From Streptomyces sp. yr375 (GTDB taxonomy: Bacteria; Actinomycetota; Actinomycetes; Streptomycetales; Streptomycetaceae): DNA of 64,000 nucleotides. Each line of letters opens with the position of its first letter. Positions within the stretch are counted from its first letter, which is position 1. The translations under genes and the position numbers were made by a program. Of the stretch, positions 59,217-64,000 are shown one piece after another. The stretch spans positions 96,100 to 160,099 of the forward strand of contig NZ_FOFF01000015.1 in assembly GCF_900110755.1 (NCBI RefSeq), in the 5' to 3' direction. The notes beneath the pieces are model-generated. The model worked only from the letters and a program-made list of their open reading frames with translations, had not been told where the DNA came from and made no database searches.

Positions 59217-59561
59217 TTAAAAATCGAGACGTTCGCGACGAACCGAATACACGACGAAGCCTGCGCCCAGCGCGAGAAACGTGGTCCCGCCGACGACGTA
59301 CGGGGTCGTGTCGAAGCTTCCGGTGTCGGCGAGCCGGATGCCGTCGTCGGCGGCCGTCGTCCGGGCCGTGGAAGCCGTGGACTGCGACGTCGCGTCGGAC
59401 GTCGTCGTCGACACGGCCCGTGCCTGGGTCGTGACCTGCTTCGTCGGCTCCGTTCTGACCGGGGCGTCCTGGGACGCGTTGGCGGACGGGACGAACCACA
59501 GGGCACCCAGCAGGGTCCCCGCGGCGGTGGCGGTCAGCAACGGACGGCGGGCGGATGACAC
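59217..59561 (-). CDS. Cell-wall-anchored protein with LADTG sorting motif
   Basis: 114 residues from GTG 59561 behind aagggg. A signal peptide (PLLTATAAGTLLGALWFVPS, cleavage after ANA) leads to a Thr/Ser-rich stalk. The C-terminus has LADTG, a hydrophobic segment (YVVGGTTFLALGAGFVVYSV) and a basic RRERLDF tail. LAxTG is the signal used by class E sortases of Streptomyces. It would display about 75 residues on the surface; there is no functional domain. A longer upstream frame exists but would overrun the divergent gene's promoter. Confidence 0.8.
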   Translation of the reverse strand: MSSARRPLLTATAAGTLLGALWFVPSANASQDAPVRTEPTKQVTTQARAVSTTTSDATSQSTASTARTTAADDGIRLADTGSFDTTPYVVGGTTFLALGAGFVVYSVRRERLDF

Positions 59562-59670
59562 GGAATATCGATCCCCTTGTGACGCTGGCGAATTGGCCGT
59601 GTGGTCCGATGCTAATGAAAGGCGCGGGTCGTGGGAAAGTTGCGGGAGCTGTGAGCCGTACGCTCCGGCC

Positions 59671-60069
59671 ATGAACACTGAAGAGACATCACGTTTTGTA
59701 CGGCTTCGGGTGGAACTCGTCCTCGAGATTCACGAGGAGGACGCCGTGACCGCGGCGGCTCTGCGGAAGCTGGCCGGCGACGCGGAACTGCCGGACGACG
59801 AGCGCGCGCACGCCGAGTCCGCTGTGACGGAAGACACCGCGGAGTCCCTCGCCTACCTCGTCGACCCGTTCGACCTGGTCAGTCAGGTGCCCGGGGTCGA
59901 ACTCCAGCAGGCCTCCTGGTCCAGCGAGCGGATCGACTACGACCCGGATTCGCCGGAGTGGGACCTCGACGAGGATGATGAGTACGAGGATGAGGGGTCC
60001 GAGGACGACGAGTCCGAGGGCGAGGAGTCCGAGGGCGAGGAGTCCGCGGAAGAAGTCCGTATCGGCTGA
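59671..60069 (+). CDS. Acidic hypothetical protein
   Basis: 132 residues from ATG 59671. The first 90 residues look folded (FVRLRVELVLEIHEEDAVTA, SLAYLVDPFDLVSQVPGVEL). The last 40 are almost only Asp, Glu and Ser (DEDDEYEDEGSEDDESEGEE), created by near-repeats of a gagtccgagggcgag block. Conserved at this position in Streptomyces, to my knowledge unassigned. Divergent from the LADTG protein gene. Confidence 0.72.
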   Translation: MNTEETSRFVRLRVELVLEIHEEDAVTAAALRKLAGDAELPDDERAHAESAVTEDTAESLAYLVDPFDLVSQVPGVELQQASWSSERIDYDPDSPEWDLDEDDEYEDEGSEDDESEGEESEGEESAEEVRIG

Positions 60070-60283
60070 GCGTCTCGGGAAATTGTGACCCCGGACGGCA
60101 ACCGCCGGCCGGGGTTCCTTCGTCTCTGACTGCGTCCCGTGTCACCCGAGTCACTCGCGTCGCCAAGGTGGCGTGCCCCACATCTTCGGGAAATGCGGAA
60201 CGGGACGAACCGGTCGTGGCGTTGAACTGTTTCGACGGGAACTCTCGCGGGTTTTGTAATCGGCAACGATGGAGAAGCGTGTG

Positions 60284-61534
60284 ATGACGGACAGTAGGCG
60301 GCGTCGGGGTCTCATGACGGCGTCCGCACTGCTCGGCGGTGTTCTGATGCTCTCTGCGTGTTCCGGCGGCGGCGACAGCGGCGCTTCCGACGGCGGAGGC
60401 GGCTCCTCGCAGGCCAAGGCCGACGAGGCGGCGGCCAAGAAGTCCTCCGAGGCCCAGATCAAGATCACGCCGGCGGACGGTTCGGACAACGCCTCCATCA
60501 ACAACTCGGCGGCTGTCACGGTGAGCAAGGGCACGCTCACCACGGTGACGATGACCACCGCCGAGGGGACCGCGGTCGAGGGCGCGCTCTCCGCCGACAA
60601 GACCAGTTGGAAGCCGACCGGTCAGTTGGAGCGCTCCACCACCTACAAGGTGGCGGCCAGCGCGAAGGACTCCGCGGGCCTCGAAGCCCACGAGAACGCC
60701 TCCTTCACCACGGTCTCCCCGGACAACAGCTTCATAGGCAACTTCACGCCTGAGGACGGCTCGACCGTCGGCGTGGGCATGCCGGTGTCGATCAACTTCA
60801 ACAAGGAGATCACCAACAAGGCGGCCGTCCAGAAGGGCGTCACCGTCACCTCCACCAGCGGCCAGGAAGTCGTCTGCCACTGGTTCTCGACCCAGCGCAT
60901 GGACTGCCGGCCCGAGGACTACTGGAAGGAGAACTCCACCGTCACGGTCAAGCTCGCGCTCGACGGTGTGGAGGGCGCCAGTGGTGTCTTCGGTGTCCAG
61001 CAGAAGACGGTCACCTTCAAGATCGGCCGTAACCAGGTGAGTTACGTCGACGCGCAGACCAAGCAGATGAAGATCACGCACAACGGCGCGGTCATCAAGA
61101 CCATCCCGATCTCCGCCGGCTCGCCCGAGAACAAGACGTACGAGGGCCAGATGGTGATGTCGGAGAAGTTCAAGGAGACGCGCATGAACGGCGCGACCGT
61201 GGGCTTCACCGACGACGACGGCAAGGGCGAGTACGACATCAAGGACGTGCCGCACGCCATCCGCCTCACCAACTCCGGCACCTTCGTGCACGGCAACTAC
61301 TGGGGCGCGAAGTCCGTCTTCGGCTCGGTGAACACCAGCCACGGCTGCGTGGGCCTGTCCGACACCAAGGGTGCCAACGACACGGGCACGGCGGGCTACT
61401 GGTTCTTCACCAACTCGATCGTCGGTGACGTCGTGGTGGTCAAGAACACCGGCGACAAGACGGTCGCCCCGGACAACGGCCTCAACGGCTGGAACATGGA
61501 CTGGGCGCAGTGGAAGGCCGGTTCGGCCGTCTGA
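60284..61534 (+). CDS. L,D-transpeptidase lipoprotein
   Basis: 416 residues from ATG 60284, six bases after GGAGAAG; ATG 60269 is the alternative. Lipobox LSACSGG anchors it. Two Ig-like domains (about 65-165 and 170-265) precede the YkuD catalytic domain, whose active site reads HGNYWGAKSVFG then SHGCVGL (His and catalytic Cys). Such enzymes make 3-3 cross-links in peptidoglycan or attach proteins to it, outside the membrane. Full length for the actinomycete LdtMt2-like type. Confidence 0.93.
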   Translation: MTDSRRRRGLMTASALLGGVLMLSACSGGGDSGASDGGGGSSQAKADEAAAKKSSEAQIKITPADGSDNASINNSAAVTVSKGTLTTVTMTTAEGTAVEGALSADKTSWKPTGQLERSTTYKVAASAKDSAGLEAHENASFTTVSPDNSFIGNFTPEDGSTVGVGMPVSINFNKEITNKAAVQKGVTVTSTSGQEVVCHWFSTQRMDCRPEDYWKENSTVTVKLALDGVEGASGVFGVQQKTVTFKIGRNQVSYVDAQTKQMKITHNGAVIKTIPISAGSPENKTYEGQMVMSEKFKETRMNGATVGFTDDDGKGEYDIKDVPHAIRLTNSGTFVHGNYWGAKSVFGSVNTSHGCVGLSDTKGANDTGTAGYWFFTNSIVGDVVVVKNTGDKTVAPDNGLNGWNMDWAQWKAGSAV

Positions 61535-61565
61535 CCGACCCGACCGACAGTCCGCTCACAGCTTT

Positions 61566-61593
61566 CCGATGCCGCCCTCAGGGGCGGCATCGG
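61566..61593. terminator. Terminator after the L,D-transpeptidase gene
   Basis: 12-bp perfect stem CCGATGCCGCCC / GGGCGGCATCGG with a 4-base loop, followed by tgtttccg. Confidence 0.9.
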
Positions 61594-61678
61594 TGTTTCC
61601 GGGCCCGGTCACAGCCTTCTCATCGTTCTCTTATGTCGGCCTTATGGCTTCATCACGCGGCGTACCTACCGTGCGGCC

Positions 61679-63163
61679 ATGTTCTTCACCTACCTGAGGC
61701 GCGAACTGCGCCGCCGCAGAAAAGCGGCCCTCGTCGTCGCCTCCGGACTGGCGCTGGGCATCGCGCTGGTCATCGTGGTCACCTCCGTGTCGGCGGGCAT
61801 GGGGAAGGCCCAGGACAAGGTCCTCCAGTCCCTGTACGGCCTGGGTACGGACATGACGGTCACCAAGGCCGCGACGCCCACCGCGAACGCCTCGGGCCGC
61901 CCGCGCTTCCAGTTCGACGCGCAGGACAACGACTCCGGCGCGCAGCAGAGCACCGACCGCGTCATGGTGCAGGGCTTCCAGACCCTGTCGAGCGCGACCG
62001 TCGCCAAGGTCGGCGAGCAGAGCGGGGTCTCCGACGCGGTCGGCGGACTGAGCCTGCGCGTGCTCAAGGTCGACGGCCAGTTCACCCGCGGCCAGTTCCA
62101 GCAGAACGGCAACGGCAGGGGTAGCGGTGGCGGCCGAGGCGGCTATGGCGGCAGGCAGGGCAGCGGCCAGCCGCAGGGTGAAGTGCGGGGCGGCGGCGCG
62201 GACTTCGACGTCGACAGCTACTCCGTCTACGGCACCGACGTCACCAAGCCCGCGCTCGGCCCGCTGACCTCGTCGACGATCACCGGCGGCCGTACCTTCA
62301 AGACGACGGAGAGCAGCGGCAAGGTCGCCGTCGTCGACTCGGCGTACGCCAAGGAGAAGTCGCTCAAGGTCGGCTCCACGCTCACCATCCACAGCGTGAA
62401 GTTCGCGGTGATCGGCATCGCCACGGCGGACAGCGGCGACGCCGCCGCCAACGTCTACCTTCCGCTGGCCCAGGCCCAGACCCTCAGCGACTCGAAGAAC
62501 AAGGTCACCACGATCTACGTCAAGGCGACCGACTCGCAGCGGATCGACGGCGTCAAGTCGACCATCCAGAAGAACGTCTCGGGTACGACGGTGACGACCT
62601 CCGCCGACCTCGCCGACACCGTCTCCGGCTCCCTCTCCACGGCCTCCTCCCTCGCCACGAACGTCGGCAAGTGGCTGTCGATCGCGGTCCTGATCGCCGC
62701 GTTCCTGGTCGCCGGGCTGCTCACCTCCTCGGCGGTGTCCAGGCGCGTGCGGGAGTTCGGCACGCTGAAGGCGCTGGGCTGGAAGTCGGGCCGGGTCACC
62801 CGGCAGGTGGTCGGCGAGGCCATGGTCAACGGCTTGCTGGGCGGCGCTCTGGGCATCGCGCTGGGCCTGGCGGGCGCGTACGCGGTGACGGCGATCAGCC
62901 CCACGCTGCAAGCCCAGTTGGGCGGCGGCGGGGGAGGCGGCGGCCAGGGCGGTCCCGGTGGCTTCGGTGGTGGTGGCTTCGGCGGTGCGGGTCGTCGGGC
63001 GGCGGCCAAGACCCTCGACGTCGCGCTGACGGCTCCGGTGAGCGTCACGACGGTGGCCGTCGCGGTGGGCCTCGCCGTGGCCGGCGGCCTGATCGCGGGG
63101 GCGTTCGGCGGCTGGCGGGCATCACGACTGCGCCCGGCGGACGCACTGCGCCGAGTCGAGTAG
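61679..63163 (+). CDS. MacB/FtsX-family ABC transporter permease
   Basis: 494 residues. One N-terminal helix (about 18-37), an extracellular MacB-like domain (about 45-330), then three helices in the FtsX domain (about 335-360, 385-412 and 460-482). VREFGTLKALGWKSGRVTRQ is the FtsX cytoplasmic loop. A glycine/arginine insert (RGSGGGRGGYGGRQ) lies in the extracellular domain near residue 145, and a long glycine run before the last helix. It pairs with the ATPase gene 55 bases downstream. TACCGT ends six bases before the ATG, so a leaderless start is possible. Substrate unknown: export or envelope mechanotransmission. Confidence 0.9.
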   Translation: MFFTYLRRELRRRRKAALVVASGLALGIALVIVVTSVSAGMGKAQDKVLQSLYGLGTDMTVTKAATPTANASGRPRFQFDAQDNDSGAQQSTDRVMVQGFQTLSSATVAKVGEQSGVSDAVGGLSLRVLKVDGQFTRGQFQQNGNGRGSGGGRGGYGGRQGSGQPQGEVRGGGADFDVDSYSVYGTDVTKPALGPLTSSTITGGRTFKTTESSGKVAVVDSAYAKEKSLKVGSTLTIHSVKFAVIGIATADSGDAAANVYLPLAQAQTLSDSKNKVTTIYVKATDSQRIDGVKSTIQKNVSGTTVTTSADLADTVSGSLSTASSLATNVGKWLSIAVLIAAFLVAGLLTSSAVSRRVREFGTLKALGWKSGRVTRQVVGEAMVNGLLGGALGIALGLAGAYAVTAISPTLQAQLGGGGGGGGQGGPGGFGGGGFGGAGRRAAAKTLDVALTAPVSVTTVAVAVGLAVAGGLIAGAFGGWRASRLRPADALRRVE

Positions 63164-63218
63164 CCACCACCACCCCTCCCAACGAACCCCCCTACGACCG
63201 ACAGGAGTTGTAGTCCCC

Positions 63219-63905
63219 ATGTACGAACTCAAAGGCGTCACCAAGCGCTACACCCGGGGCAAGGAGACGGTCCACGCCCTGGCCGGCGTCGACCTGACCA
63301 TCCCGGACGGCGACCGGCTCGTCATCCAGGGCCCCACCGGCGGCGGCAAGTCCACGCTGCTCCAGATGATCGGCGCGCTCGACCGGCCGTCCGAGGGTGA
63401 GATCGTCCTCGACGGCGTCGACCTGGCCAAGCTCTCCGAGGCCAGGCTGACGAAGGTGCGCAGCGAGAACATCGGCTTCGTCTTCCAGTCCTTCAACCTC
63501 ATCCCGACGCTCAACGCACAGGAGAACGTCGAGACCGCCCTCGTCCCGCTCGGCGTGAAGCCCAAGGAACGCCGCGAACGGGCCGCCGAGGCACTGAAGT
63601 CGGTGGGACTCGGCGAGCGGCTCGGACACCTGCCGTCCGAGATGTCCGGCGGCCAGCAACAGCGCGTCGCGATCGCCCGCGCCCTGGTGAAACAGCCGAA
63701 GGTACTCCTCGCCGACGAGCCGACCGGCAACCTCGACGAAAGCATGCGCGACGAGATCATGGACGTCCTGCACACCCTGTGGAAGGAACACGGGCTGACC
63801 TTCATCATGGTCACCCACGACTCGTCGATAGCGAAGAAGGCCCCAAGGGTGGCAACAATCCGCAAGGGCAAACTCACGGTGAAGGAGAACGCGAAAACGC
63901 CCTGA
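63219..63905 (+). CDS. ABC transporter ATP-binding protein (LolD/MacB type)
   Basis: 228 residues, complete. Walker A GPTGGGKSTLLQ, Q-loop FVFQSFNLIPTLNAQENV, signature MSGGQQQRVAIARAL, Walker B VLLADEPTGNLDE and H-loop FIMVTHDSS. The sequence belongs to the MacB/LolD/FtsE group that works with FtsX-like permeases, here the one encoded just upstream. It has an aggag site (63204) before ATG 63219. It drives the extracytoplasmic function of the partner rather than import. Confidence 0.93.
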   Translation: MYELKGVTKRYTRGKETVHALAGVDLTIPDGDRLVIQGPTGGGKSTLLQMIGALDRPSEGEIVLDGVDLAKLSEARLTKVRSENIGFVFQSFNLIPTLNAQENVETALVPLGVKPKERRERAAEALKSVGLGERLGHLPSEMSGGQQQRVAIARALVKQPKVLLADEPTGNLDESMRDEIMDVLHTLWKEHGLTFIMVTHDSSIAKKAPRVATIRKGKLTVKENAKTP

Positions 63906-63937
63906 CCGGGTCACACGGGGGAGTTCGGCCCGGGAAT

Positions 63938-64000
63938 TTCAGCCCGTCCGGCACCGATCCAAGCGCTGGTCGGGTGTCTGCTTTTCAGCCCGTCCGGCGT
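63938..64000. repeat. Dispersed palindromic element, reverse orientation, cut by the window end
   Basis: Two copies of TTCAGCCCGTCCGGC (63938 and 63984), the reverse complement of the gccggacgggctg part found at 41841-41912 and 46006-46080. The rest of the element lies beyond the window. Confidence 0.75.

Overview
The window is a high-GC actinomycete chromosome segment, almost certainly Streptomyces. Codon third positions are nearly all G or C, lipoproteins and small secreted proteins are frequent, and several gene sets are Streptomyces hallmarks: afsQ1-afsQ2 with divergent sigQ, a class III adenylate cyclase beside a GAF-GGDEF cyclase, accA2/pccB/pccE, mmpB and a CMP-nonulosonic acid cassette. 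No rRNA, tRNA, phage, IS element or CRISPR array was seen.

Layout. 1-4.2 kb: end of a Uma2 protein, a LysE exporter, an FAD monooxygenase divergent from a TetR regulator with two perfect operators, and a membrane acyltransferase. 4.2-9.6 kb: a nonulosonic (Kdn/sialic-type) acid cluster for a cell-wall glycopolymer. Two divergent glycosyltransferase genes meet at one breakpoint that removes both 5' ends, followed by a NeuA-HAD fusion, NeuB and a polysialyltransferase-like protein. 10-21 kb: an amidohydrolase, then a nucleoside-uptake and salvage block (two BmpA-type lipoproteins, ABC ATPase, two permeases, cytidine deaminase, thymidine phosphorylase). 21-26.5 kb: STAS protein, ECF sigma, a second sliding clamp, MFS and LysR. 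26.5-29.4 kb: hydrolase-like protein, adenosine deaminase, secreted protein, PspC. 29.5-34.1 kb: VanZ protein, lipoprotein, AfsQ2, AfsQ1, SigQ. 34.3-45 kb: uridine-kinase-like protein, secreted protein, deoC with two ALDH genes, PH-like protein, phospho-sugar mutase, purine nucleoside phosphorylase, gamma-glutamylcyclotransferase, LpdA-type dehydrogenase and a DeoR-family regulator. 46-52.4 kb: acyl-CoA carboxylase genes with maf, mmpB and biotin ligase. 52.5-64 kb: adenylate cyclase, enoyl-CoA hydratase, diguanylate cyclase, histidine ammonia-lyase, cell-envelope proteins including an L,D-transpeptidase, and a MacB/FtsX-type ABC exporter.

The strongest system-level signal is a palindrome, CTACGCGCGTAG. 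It is perfect before the nucleoside ABC operon, adenosine deaminase, deoC and the purine nucleoside phosphorylase, and truncated (fused to the -10 hexamer) before both nucleoside lipoproteins. A half-site fused to the same -10 lies before the DeoR-family gene. In five promoters it lies in the -35/-10 region, as a repressor site would. Together these genes import nucleosides, deaminate them, phosphorolyse them, isomerise the sugar phosphate and split deoxyribose phosphate to acetaldehyde, with an aldehyde dehydrogenase cotranscribed. The window therefore appears to hold most of one nucleoside-catabolism regulon together with a plausible regulator.

A second theme is repeats. Degenerate 9-bp minisatellites occur in the N-terminal codons of several unrelated genes, there are intergenic 71-bp and 84-bp tandem repeats, and dispersed palindromic elements recur.
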